This document shows, one piece after another, positions 12,488-22,887 of a stretch of 64,000 bases of DNA. The stretch covers positions 310,001-374,000 of the forward strand of contig JACGWO010000012.1 of the NCBI GenBank assembly GCA_034509735.1, in the 5' to 3' direction. Under the pieces are notes generated by a model. That model saw only the letters and a list, made by a program, of their open reading frames with translations, was not told the origin of the DNA and made no database searches. Numbering within the stretch: position 1 is the first letter of the stretch; every line of letters starts with the position of its first letter. Origin of the DNA: Sesamum alatum. Lineage: Eukaryota > Streptophyta > Magnoliopsida > Lamiales > Pedaliaceae. The position numbers and the translations under genes were made by a program.

Positions 12488-15400
12488 GAGCAACGACAAA
12501 CTCCTTTAAATAAATTTGGACACCAATTCCCTTTTATCTTCGCCATATATAGGGCTTGGAGAACCTTCATAATCGATCGTACATCCGGATAGATGCCTAA
12601 TACTCAACACAATTGTAGGAAACACCTTGTGTTTTCAGTCCTTATCATTGAATGATAGATGACTCATTTCTGGCTATATATATACTCGTATTGACTCTAA
12701 TAATAAATCTTAAAGCCACACTTCTACTATACGACTAGGACTCCATCTTATTCAACATAAAAATGCACCAGGACTACATCTAGAACACACTTTCGAGCCA
12801 TGGACTCAGTTTTGTACCTTTGCACAACGACAAACTCCTTTAAACAAGTTTAGACACTAACGCACTTTTATCTTTGCCATATCGAGGGATTGGAGAACCT
12901 TCACAATCAATCTATGTCCAGATACAGGCCTAATACTCAACACAATTGTAGGAAACACCTTCCGCTTTCAGTCCTCATCATTGACTGATAGATGACTCAT
13001 TTTTGCTATAAATATATTCGTATTGACTCTGATAATCAATATTAAAGTCACTCTTCGATTTTATGACTAGGACTCCATTTTATTCAACATAAAAATGCAC
13101 TAGGACTACATCTAGAAACACTCTTTTTGAGCCATGGACTCAGCTTTGTACCTTTATGAAATGACAAACTTCTTTAAACAAGTTTAGACACTAATGCACT
13201 TTTATCCTTGTCATATCGAGGGCTTGGAGAACATTCATAATCAATTGTACATCCGGATACATGCCTAATACTCAACACAATTGTAGGGAACACCTTGTGC
13301 TTTCAGTCCTATCATTGACTGATAGATAACTCATTTTTTGCTATAAATATATTCGTATTGACTCTAATAATCAATAGTAAAGCCACTCTTCTATTATACG
13401 ACTAGGACTCCATCTTATACAACATAAAGATGCACTAGGACTACATGTAGAACACTCTTTTGAGCCATGGACTCAGCTTTGTACATTTGCGCAACGACAA
13501 ACTCCATTAAACAAGTTTAGACACTAATGCACTTGTATCTTTGCCATATGTCGGGCTTGGAAAACCTTCATAATCAATCGTACGTCTGGATACATGCCTA
13601 ATACTCAACACAATCATAGGAAACACCTTGTGCTTTCAGTCATTATCATTGCCTGATAGATGACTCATTTCTGGCTATAAATATATTCGTATGGACTCCA
13701 ATAATCATTATTAAAGCCACTCTTTGAATATATGACTAGGACTCCATCTTACTCAACATAAACATGCACTAGGACAACATCTAGAACACTCTTTTGAGCC
13801 ATGGACTCAGCTTTGTACCTTTGCGCAACGACAAACTCCTTTAAACAAGTTTAGCCACTAATGCACTTTTATCTTTGCCAAATCGAGGGCTTGGAGAACC
13901 TTTATAATCAATCGTACATCCGGATACATGCCTAATACTCAACACAATCGTAGGAAACACCTTGTGCTTTCTGTCCTTATCATTGACTGATAGATGACTC
14001 ATTTTTTTATATAAATGAATGTATTGACTCTAATAATAAATATTAAAGCCACTCTTTGGTTATACGACTAGGACTCCATCTTATTCAACATAAAAATACA
14101 CCAGGACTATATCTAGAACTCTCTTTTGAGCCATGGACTCAGTTTTCTACCTTTGCGCAACGACAAACTCCTTTAAACAAGTTTTGACACTAATGCACTT
14201 TTATCTTTGCCATATCAAGGGCTTGGAGAACCTTCACAATCAATCGTACGTTCGGATACATACCTAATACTCAACACAATCGTAGGAAACACCTTGTGCT
14301 TTCAGACCTTATCATTGTCTGATAGATGACTCATTTCTGGCAAAAATATATTCGTATGGACTCCAATAATCATTATTAAAGCCACTCTTTGAATATATGA
14401 CAAGGACTCCATCTTATTCAACATAAAAATGCACTTGGACAACATCTAGAACACTCTTTTGAGCCATGGACTCAGCTTTGTACCTTTGCGCAAAGACAAA
14501 CTCCTTTAAACAAGTTTAGACTTTAATGCACTTTTATCTTTGCAATATCGAGGGCTTGGTTATCAATCTAAGGTCCGGATACATGCCTAATACTCAACAC
14601 AATCATAGGAAACACCTTGTGCTTTTAGTCCTTATTATTGACTGGTAGATGACTCATTTTTTGCTGTAAATATATTCGCATGGACTCCAATAATCATTAG
14701 TAAAGCCACTCTTTGATTATTCAACTGAAAAATGCTCTAGGACTACATTTAGAACACTCTTTTGAGCCATGGACTCAGCTTTGTACCTATGCGCAACGAC
14801 GAACTCCGTTAAGCAAGTTTAGACACTAATTCCGTTTTTATCTTTCCATATCGAGGGCTTGGTAAACTTTCATAATCAATCGTACGTACGGATACATGCC
14901 TAATACTAAAAACAATCATAGGAAACACGTTGTGTTTTCAGTTCATATCATTGACTGATAGATGACTCATTTCTGGCTATAAATATATTCGTATTGACTC
15001 TAATAATCAATATTAGAGCCACTCTTTTATTATACGACTAGGACTCCATCTTATTCAACATAAAAATGCACTAGGACTACATCTAGAACACTCTTTTGAG
15101 CCATGGACTTAGCTTTGTAGCTTTGCACAACGATAAACTCCTTTAAACAAATGTAGACACTTATTCCTTTTTATCTTTGCCATATCAAGGGCTGGGTCAA
15201 CGTTCATAATCAATCGCATGTCCGGATACATGCCTAATACTCAACACAATCGTTGGAAACACCTTGTGTTTTTAGTCCTTATCATTTACTGATAGATAAC
15301 TCATATTTGGCAATAAATATATTCGTATTCACTCTATTAATCAATATGAAAGCCACTCATCGATTATACAACTAGGACTCCATGTTATTCAACATAAAAA

Positions 15401-16084
15401 TGCACCAGGACTACAACTAGAACACTCTTTCGAGTCATGGACTCAGCGTTGTACCTTTGCGCAACGACAAACTTCTTTAAACAATTTATACACTAATGCA
15501 CTTTTATCTTTGCCATATCGAGGGCTTGGAGAACCTTCATAAGCAATCGTACGTCAGGATACATGCCTAATACTCAACACAAATCGTAGGAAACACCTTG
15601 TGCTTTCAGTCCTTATCATTGACTCTAAGAATCAACATTAAAGCCACTCTTCGATTATATGACTAAGACTCCATCTTATTCAACATAAAAATGCACTAGT
15701 ACTAACATCTAAAACACTCTTTTGAGCCATCGACTCAGCTTTGTACCTTTGCACAACGACAAACTCTTTTAAACAAATTTAAACACTTATTCCCTTTGAT
15801 CTTTACCATATTGAGGGCTTGGTCAACCTTCGTAAACAATCTTGCGTTCGGATACATGCCTAATACTCAACACAATCAAAGGAAACACGTTGGGCTTTCA
15901 GTCCATATTATTGACTAATAGATGACTTTTTTCTGGCTATAAATATATTCGTATTGACTCCAATAATCAATATTAGATCCACTCTATGATTATACGACTA
16001 GGACTCCATCTTATTCAACATAAAAATGCACTAGGACTACATCTAGAACACTCTTTTAAGCCATGGACTCAGCTTTGTACCTTT
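12488..16084 (+). repeat. HOR copy 4 (11 monomers, small deletion)
   Basis: 3,597 bp. It is colinear with copy 3 with only scattered differences, apart from a deletion of roughly 45-50 bp near 15,622 that joins the two TTGACT motifs flanking the TATAAATA block. That explains why it is shorter than copy 3. Confidence 0.92.
13660..13683 (+). promoter_or_regulatory. GCN4/AP-1-like site plus TATA box in a representative monomer
   Basis: The palindromic bZIP-type motif ATGACTCAT (13,660-13,668) lies 7 bp upstream of a consensus plant TATA box, TATAAATA (13,676-13,683). The pair is present in most monomers of all three arrays, sometimes with one base changed. About 118 bp downstream, at 13,801, every canonical monomer has GCCATGG, a good plant start context, opening a 17-codon frame that ends in TAG at 13,852-13,854. 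Transcription from it is only an inference; AT-rich satellites can contain TATA-like strings by chance. Confidence 0.3.
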
Positions 16085-17750
16085 GAGCAACGACAAACTC
16101 CTTTAAATAAATTTGGACACCAATTCCCTTTTATCTTCGCCATATATAGGGCTTGGAGAACCTTCATAATCGATCGTACATCCGGATAGATGCCTAATAC
16201 TCAACACAATTGTAGGAAACACCTTGTGTTTTCAGTCCTTATCATTGAATGATAGATGACTCATTTCTGGCTATATATATACTCGTATTGACTCTAATAA
16301 TAAATCTTAAAGCCACACTTCTACTATACGACTAGGACTCCATCTTATTCAACATAAAAATGCACCAGGACTACATCTAGAACACACTTTCGAGCCATGG
16401 ACTCAGCTTTGTACCTTTGCACAACGACAAACTCCTTTAAACAAGTTTTAGACACTAACGCACTTTTATCTTTGCCATATCGAGGGATTGGAGAACCTTC
16501 ACAATCAATCTATGTCCAGATACAGGCCTAATACTCAACACAATTGTAGGAAACACCTTCCGCTTTCAGTCCTCATCATTGACTGATAGATGACTCATTT
16601 TTTTGCTATAAATATATTCGTATTGACTCTGATAATCAATATTAAAGTCACTCTTCGATTTTATGACTAGGACTCCATTTTATTCAACATAAAAATGCAC
16701 TAGGACTACATCTAGAACACTCTTTTGAGCCATGGACTCAGCTTTGTACCTTTATGAAATGACAAACTTCTTTAAACAAGTTTAGACACTAATGCACTTT
16801 TATCCTTGTCATATCGAGGGCTTGGAGAACATTCATAATCAATTGTACATCCGGATACATGCCTAATACTCAACACAATTGTAGGGAACACCTTGTGCTT
16901 TCAGTCCTATCATTGACTGATAGATAACTCATTTTTTGCTATAAATATATTCGTATTGACTCTAATAATCAATAGTAAAGCCACTCTTCTATTATACGAC
17001 TAGGACTCCATCTTATACAACATAAAAATGCACTAGGACTACATGTAGAACACTCTTTTGAGCCATGGACTCAGCTTTGTACATTTGCGCAACGACAAAC
17101 TCCATTAAACAAGTTTAGACACTAATGCACTTGTATCTTTGCCATATGTCGGGCTTGGAAAACCTTCATAATCAATCGTACGTCTGGATACATGCCTAAT
17201 ACTCAACACAATCATAGGAAACACCTTGTGCTTTCAGTCATTATCATTGCCTGATAGATGACTCATTTCTGGCTATAAATATATTCGTATGGACTCCAAT
17301 AATCATTATTAAAGCCACTCTTTGAATATATGACTAGGACTCCATCTTACTCAACATAAACATGCACTAGGACAACATCTAGAACACTCTTTTGAGCCAT
17401 GGACTCAGCTTTGTACCTTTGCGCAACGACAAACTCCTTTAAACAAGTTTAGCCACTAATGCACTTTTATCTTTGCCAAATCGAGGGCTTGGAGAACCTT
17501 TATAATCAATCGTACATCCGGATACATGCCTAATACTCAACACAATCGTAGGAAACACCTTGTGCTTTCTGTCCTTATCATTGACTGATAGATGACTCAT
17601 TTTTTGCTATAAATATATTCGTATCTGCTCTAAGACTAGGACTCTTTTGAGCCTTGGACTCAGCTTTGTACCTTTGAGCAACGACAAACTCCTTTAAATA
17701 AATTTAGACACTAATCCCCTTTTATCTTCGCCATATAGAGGGCTTGGAGA
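16085..17750 (+). repeat. HOR copy 5 (partial) and recombinant monomer
   Basis: The first monomers follow copy 4, then the register breaks at about 17,620. There CGTATCTGCTCTAA joins GACTAGGACTCTTTTGAGCC, leading into a type-1 monomer. Nearly the same fused monomer occurs near 24,010-24,075 in the next block, so this is an inherited recombinant unit rather than a one-off assembly fault. The copy ends at the LINE-A insertion. Confidence 0.8.
17735..17750 (+). repeat. Target-site duplication, left of LINE-A (+)
   Basis: ATAGAGGGCTTGGAGA is part of the satellite monomer. It matches 22,872-22,887 (ATAGAGGCCATGGAGA) with two mismatches, as expected for an older LINE insertion. Confidence 0.8.
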
Positions 17751-17829
17751 CACCTTGTGTTCTCCAACCTCTCTCATGCACTTCACACACTACCCTTAAA
17801 CACACCCATCACCTTCTTCCTCCACCGCC

Positions 17830-19883
17830 ATTGAAGGAGGAATCGGCGAGGATGAAGAGGATCATGTTGCTGATTGCGATGTGGGCGCTACCCGCAAGCG
17901 ATCCTCAACGTTGGAGGGGAGCTTGAGAGTTTTCCAAAAGACTTCAACATGGCTGAATTTGTTTCTCTTGCAACAAGAATCATTGATAAGGGTGACTCTC
18001 ATGGATGAGAATCTTTGAAGCTTGTCAAAGAATCATGGCAAGAACTATATGGCTCCCTCCCGCCGGAAGACCCTCGGATTTTGGTGGCTCCACCAGCCCT
18101 CAAGCCCACCTCCGACCATGAACTCACCCCATATCGCATCCCTCTTGAGCCTAGACGTGCTAGGAGGAGCATCTCTCACATTCCACCGGCGAACTCGCAG
18201 GTGACTCTTCAACTTCCACCACCGCCTGCTAGGGTTTTTGAGGCCAACCCTTTGGTTGTTGAACATGGTGTCTCTTCACCTTCTTTGGGCGCTGTTGGAG
18301 GCCTTCTCACCTCCATTCCACATGCTAAAAACGTTCATAAAATAGGCTCACATTCGCTGGCTATTTGCTCCCTCCCCGCGCCACCCATCATGGAATCTCC
18401 TCCTCCGTCTTTGAATGCTAGACCAGCAACACCTCCTTCATACCTGGATGCTCTTAGGCGCTGCTCCAGCAACCTTAAGCAAAGGAGCTCTCCCTTGCAA
18501 CCGGATAAGACTAACGGTTCACCCTTGGCCGCCATCGGAAATCAGCCTTCGGCTTTTGATTCAGCTCTTAACTCGCCTCCAATCAACACTCATGCTGGAA
18601 CTCAAGGTAATCATGACCCCCCTTCCTCTTTCATGCAAGATTCGCCCATCACTTTGGCTGCAAAAAATGCTCCGGTTGCCCCGGATATAAATGTTGATTC
18701 TCCGATTGCTTCGGGCCTTCGTATTAATCCATCTAAAGTTCTTGATTCGGCTACGCCTCACTTGCCTTATTCTTCTCCTAAATTGAATATTCCGAGTGGT
18801 TCGAATGTGTCTTTGGGGCTGAATGCTTGTAATGATGCCTTTGCTACCTCTTGCGAGCTATCGAAAAAGAAGTCCTTGCGGTTTATTCCACCAGAACTCG
18901 AAAACGGAGAAGTATAGGCCCTCTATTGACATGATAAAAAATGGTTCTAAACAGTGGGAAACTACGGCGGTTGGATATCTCCTTGGACGCAGACCCCCTT
19001 TCTTCCCCTTCCGGGACTTCATTCACGCAAATTGGCCCGATATCAAAGAAGTGATAACCACCACCAATGGTTTCTTCTTCTTCACATTTGAAAATGCTTC
19101 GGCTATGGATGAGATTATTGAGAGCGGCCCTTGGCTCTTCCAAGGACAGCCCATTGTTCTTCAACGTTGGGAACCGAGAATGGTCTTAAGAAAGCAAAGC
19201 CACACACAAGTCCCTGTTTGGATCCACATTTCGCACCTTCCTGTTGAACTATGGACAGACGAGGGTTTGAGCACCATTGCTAGCGGTATTGGCAAACCAC
19301 TTTACAGCGACGCTATCACAAAGGCATCGTGGCTGGATTTCGCTCGTGTATGCGTTATGCTTGATTACTCCCTCTACTCTTCCCAAGCACATTATCATCA
19401 TGATCCCCTCAGAGGACGGATCGGAATCCCCATGCTGAATTGACATTGAATATGAATGGATTCCTCCTAAATGTCGAACATGTTGCTCCCTCGGCCACTC
19501 GGCCAAGGCTTGTCCTTCATTGAAGAAGCCGACAAAACAACCGTCTGCTATCTACATTCCGAAACAAGCCCCTCCTCGGACCACAACCTCCGAGAATGCC
19601 CCGGTGAACACCATCCCAGAACAGACACTTCAAAATCACCGGTTGCCCCCCCACCCCTCGGACTCATCTCCCGTGGATTCTTCAGCTTGCACTCTTGCGC
19701 ATTCCCCAGCCCCTTCTGATCGCCCCCTCGGGCTTCCGCCAACGGCTTTGCTCCTCCCCAGATGGGAACATTGGGAGCATCCCCACCCATAATCCTTTTG
19801 ATGCTCTCGGTGAGCTGCCACTTGATGCTGATTTGACCTCTCCGGGCCCTAACAGACGCAGCCCGCCGCAAGGTTACAAATGA
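17830..19883 (+). pseudogene. LINE-A ORF1 (DUF4283 / CCHC RNA-binding protein), broken
   Basis: ORF1 of plant L1-type LINEs encodes a nucleic-acid-binding protein that coats the element RNA. The N-terminal part is recognisable from about 17,830, where the expected ATG appears as ATT. A stop near 18,007 precedes a 300-codon proline/serine-rich open stretch (18,015-18,917). A one-base shift then leads into the DUF4283 domain (about 18,900-19,440, with GYLLGRRPPFFPFRDF and GPWLFQGQPIVLQRWEP). A second shift near 19,440 leads to the zinc knuckle CRTCCSLGHSAKAC (C-x2-C-x4-H-x4-C, about 19,470-19,515). A further frame change carries the C-terminal segment, which ends GYK at the ORF2 start. With at least three frame breaks it is not functional. 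Confidence 0.88.
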
Positions 19884-22536
19884 TTAGAGCAGCCGCCTGG
19901 AATGTGCGAGGTCTTAATCGTCAAGACCACCAACAAGTTGTTGCTTCGCTTGTCCATGAATTTCGGCTCCATCTAATTGGTCTCCTTGAAACACGGGTCT
20001 CCCACCCCAATATTAATCGAATAAAGGTACGCTTACTCCCCAATTGGAGTTGGTTTATTGACTATTCTGGGCCCGGTAACCGTTTATGGATTGCGTGGAA
20101 TAAACTCTGAACTTGATATTGATGTTGTTGACTCTGGGCCCCAATTTGTGAATTGTCGTGTCACCATGTGTTGCTCGCATGATTTCTGCTTTGTTACCTT
20201 TGCTTACGGTGCAAATGATTCTATCGCTCGCCGCGATCTCTGGTCTAAACTGTATGAACTCTCTTTATCTGCTGTTGCTTTTCCTTGGCTTGTCCTTGGT
20301 GATTTTAATGCAAGTTATTGATTTGAGTGAATCTGTGGTGTTTCGGGGATATTCAAATGGGTATGGAGGAATTTAGCAATTGTATCTCTTGCTCCGGTTT
20401 ATTACATCTCCCCACCTCTGGTGCGCGCTTCACTTGGCATAATTGTAGTGATGGGCACGCAGCCCTTGGAAGCGCCTTGACCGAGCTTTGGCTAATGATG
20501 AATGGATCTCTAAATGGCCTGGATCATCTGTGTTATGCGGCACCCCTCGGACTTCAGACCATTCTCGGCTTGGGCTACTTCTATTCAGGGGACTTCTTTG
20601 TACTCAGTCACGAGGAAATTTAAGCTCCTCAAACCTATTTTCCGTCGTATGAGGAAGGAAGAGGGTGACTTATCGGCCAATGTCAAAATGACTACAGAAT
20701 TCTTATCTATTGTGCAGACTCACTTGATCCGACTACGGCATCAACCTCTCCTCCTGCAGATTGAGCGCCTGTGCAAAATCCTTGTTGCTCGTGCTACCTT
20801 TCTTGAATTGGAAATGCTTAAACAAAGATAAAAAATGCTTTGGCTTAAAGGGGGTGATGATTGCTCGAAATTATTCTTCCGAAAAGTGGCTGCAAGACAT
20901 TCAGCGCTTCGTGTCTTCCAAATCCACAATAATGACGGGGCTCTTCTCACTTCCCCGAATGAGGCGCAGTCTGAATTCGTGAGCTTTTATGAGCAATTAC
21001 TCGGGGGCCCTAGAAGACGATCCACCGTCTCACTAAGCCACTTGGTTCCTTTCCTCCGCTATTCTATCCCTGCTGAGTTAAGCTCTGGAATGACCCGGCC
21101 GGTTACACACGGTGACATCAAATCGGCTCTTTTTGACATTCCGGATGATAAATCTCCGGGTCCTGATGGCTTCTCATCTGCTTTCTTCAAAGCTGCTTGG
21201 CCCATTATTGGTGATGAATTTGTTGCTGCTATTCTGGAATTCTTCCTCTCCGACAGAATTCTTAAGCAAATCAATGCCACCATCATTACACTTGTCCCCC
21301 TCTCTTTTGCAGGAAGAGTCCAACTCATCAAATCGGTCCTCTCTTCTCTTCACACCTATTGGAGCTCGGCGTTCTTCCTTCCGAAAGGAGTCATAAAAAT
21401 TATTGAGAAGAAATTCCGTAAATTCCTTTGGCAAGGGCATTTTGATAGAGGTTATGCAAAAGTCGCTTCGGAACAAGTGTGTCGACCAAAAGATGAGGGA
21501 GGCCTTGGAATTAGACCTATTGCTCCCTTAAACCAATCCCTTATGATCCGGCATTTATGGGATGTCCTTCAGCGCTCCCCCCACTCAATTTGGGCTCAAT
21601 GGATTCGGCAATATCGGCTTTGGAAAGCAACTATTTGGACTATCTCCCCGACTATTGGGTCTTGGAGTTGGCGCAAAATGATTCGGCTTCGTCATTTTCT
21701 TCTAAATGGGGTTCGTTTTCAGATTGGCTTGGACCCTCAATTCCAACTTTGGCAGGACCCTTGGCACCCCCCGGGTGTTCTCATTCACCGGTTTCCCCGG
21801 GGTCCCGCTATCACCGGCATCCCGCTCGATGCACCTTTGGGGTCTGTCATCCGTTCGGGGCAATGGAACTGGTCTATCACAAATTTTGAACTTTTTGATA
21901 TCTTGGCTTCTCTCCCTCCGATCTCCCTGGACCCTCTCGGATTCTTTGGAGCTCCCATAGCGGTACACTCTCTAACTCGGACGCTCTGGGCATCTTCCAA
22001 CCCCCCGGACCAAAGGTGGAGTGGTCTTCCTTATTCCATGGCCCTTTCTGCATTCACCGAAATCTTTTTATTCTGTGGCTCGCTATTACAGAGCGTCTCT
22101 CTACCATGGATAAGCCTTGGTGCCCTCCGGATTCTTGGGAGTGCGTCCTTTGTAATTCTGGAATGGTTGAGAGCCACGCTCACCTCTTCTTTGAATGCAC
22201 TTTGTCCCGGAGATGCCTCTCCCTTCTTAGACAGCGTACCAAGATTCAATGGCCTCATTCTTCGTGGATTTTAGGCATCAGATGGGCCTCCATTCGATGG
22301 CGTGGTAAACATATCATTAATGCAGCATACCGTGCCACTCTTGCCTCACTTGCCTATCACATTTGGCGCGAGCGTAATGCTCGTAGATTCCAAAACTCCT
22401 CCCTTTCAGTTAATTGGTGGATCTTGTTCTTGAGCAGGTACGCACTCGCATCCGCGGTGATGACTTGAAGCCCATGCTTCAAACTTTTGCCCTTTTCCGC
22501 CTTTGGCGTATCCCATGGAGCCACCCTGTTGAATAA
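19880..22536 (+). pseudogene. LINE-A ORF2 (endonuclease, RT remnant, zf-RVT), broken
   Basis: ORF2 makes the endonuclease and reverse transcriptase for target-primed insertion. It starts MIRAAAWNVRGLNR, a typical APE-like endonuclease N-terminus, at 19,880. Frame breaks follow near 20,100 and 20,320 and around 20,400; GLLETRV, LVLGDFNA and RTSDHS motifs remain. A stop at 20,829-20,831 precedes a 479-codon open stretch (20,835-22,274). That stretch begins with the RT upstream region (KMLWLKGGDDCSKLFF, DDKSPGPDGFSSAFF) and jumps near 21,300 from ATIITLVP straight to FAGRVQLIKSVL. This removes the RT palm, including the FADD motif. The zf-RVT region continues in another frame (22,016 on, with CVLCNSGMVESHAHLFFEC) and the frame ends with HPVE and TAA at 22,534-22,536. 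Confidence 0.9.
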
Positions 22537-22871
22537 TTGCTGGTTCTTGTTGACTGATGATTGTTAAAGACTGTTGATTGCTGTTTTTTGGGGTTGGCTT
22601 GTTGATTCCCCCTTGTTGTTTTAGGCCGGCTTGCTGCCGTGATTGGTCTGTTCTTTTGTTTTTTCTACCATTGATTCCGCTTTGGAATGGCTTGTTGTTG
22701 TGTTTCCTCTTTTGCCCCTTGTTGGGATTGGCTTGTTGATGTTGCATTGTACACAGGATCGCTGACTCGCTGTTGCCTTCCCGGGAACACTCTCCGGACA
22801 GGGCGGTTTTTGCCTTTGTCATTGTTGTTAACGGTCCTTTAATTTATGAAATTTACATTTACCTAAAAAAA
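22537..22871 (+). other. LINE-A 3' UTR and poly(A) end
   Basis: A T/G-rich non-coding tail with repeated TTGTTG/GGCTTG words. It ends AATTTATGAAATTTACATTT then ACCT and eight or nine A. The same terminal block is present in the minus-strand LINE-A (30,046-30,075) and in the short tail at 36,381, which defines the 3' end recognised by the family. Confidence 0.85.
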
Positions 22872-22887
22872 ATAGAGGCCATGGAGA
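22872..22887 (+). repeat. Target-site duplication, right of LINE-A (+)
   Basis: The second copy of the 16 bp duplication, directly after the oligo(A) tail. The satellite then continues in the correct register with ACCTTCATAATCGATCG. Confidence 0.8.

Larger units (their letters stand above)
114..17750 (+). repeat. Satellite array, ~333 bp monomer, left block (+ orientation)
   Basis: A head-to-tail array of roughly 52 monomers. The landmark GAGCCATGGACTCAGC recurs every 331-338 bp, for example near 2,108, 2,442, 2,776, 9,490 and 9,820. Each monomer also carries GACTAGGACTCCATCTTA, a CTATAAATATATTCG block and CAATCGTACGTCCGGATAC. Neighbouring monomers differ substantially, whereas monomers about 3.64 kb apart are nearly identical, so the array is organised as a higher-order repeat. 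One compressed junction near 1,320 joins two monomers with about half a unit missing. The 61-67 aa open frames inside monomers are chance products of the repeat. Large complex satellites of this kind are typical of plant pericentromeric or subtelomeric heterochromatin; the chromosomal position here is an inference. Confidence 0.97.
17751..22871 (+). mobile_element. LINE-A retrotransposon, 5.1 kb copy in satellite
   Basis: A non-LTR retrotransposon with ORF1 (DUF4283 and CCHC knuckle), ORF2 (endonuclease, RT remnant, zf-RVT) and a 3' tail ending in TTTACATTTACCT plus oligo(A). It is flanked by imperfect 16 bp duplications (17,735-17,750 and 22,872-22,887), so it entered a type-1 satellite monomer and the arrays on both sides were once continuous. 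It is about 1.1 kb shorter than the minus-strand copy at 30,046-36,258. The difference comes from several internal deletions, including the RT catalytic core and part of the endonuclease-RT linker. The first bases (CACCTTGTGTT) also resemble satellite, so the exact 5' end is uncertain by about 10 bp. Confidence 0.93.

Noticed and set aside
114..17750. CRISPR-like or other direct-repeat array
   Set aside because: Units are ~333 bp, contiguous and lack unique spacers; this is a plant satellite.
18045..19871. Minus-strand frames opposite LINE-A ORF1
   Set aside because: They are shadows of a GC-richer coding strand; the + strand carries the DUF4283 and knuckle motifs.
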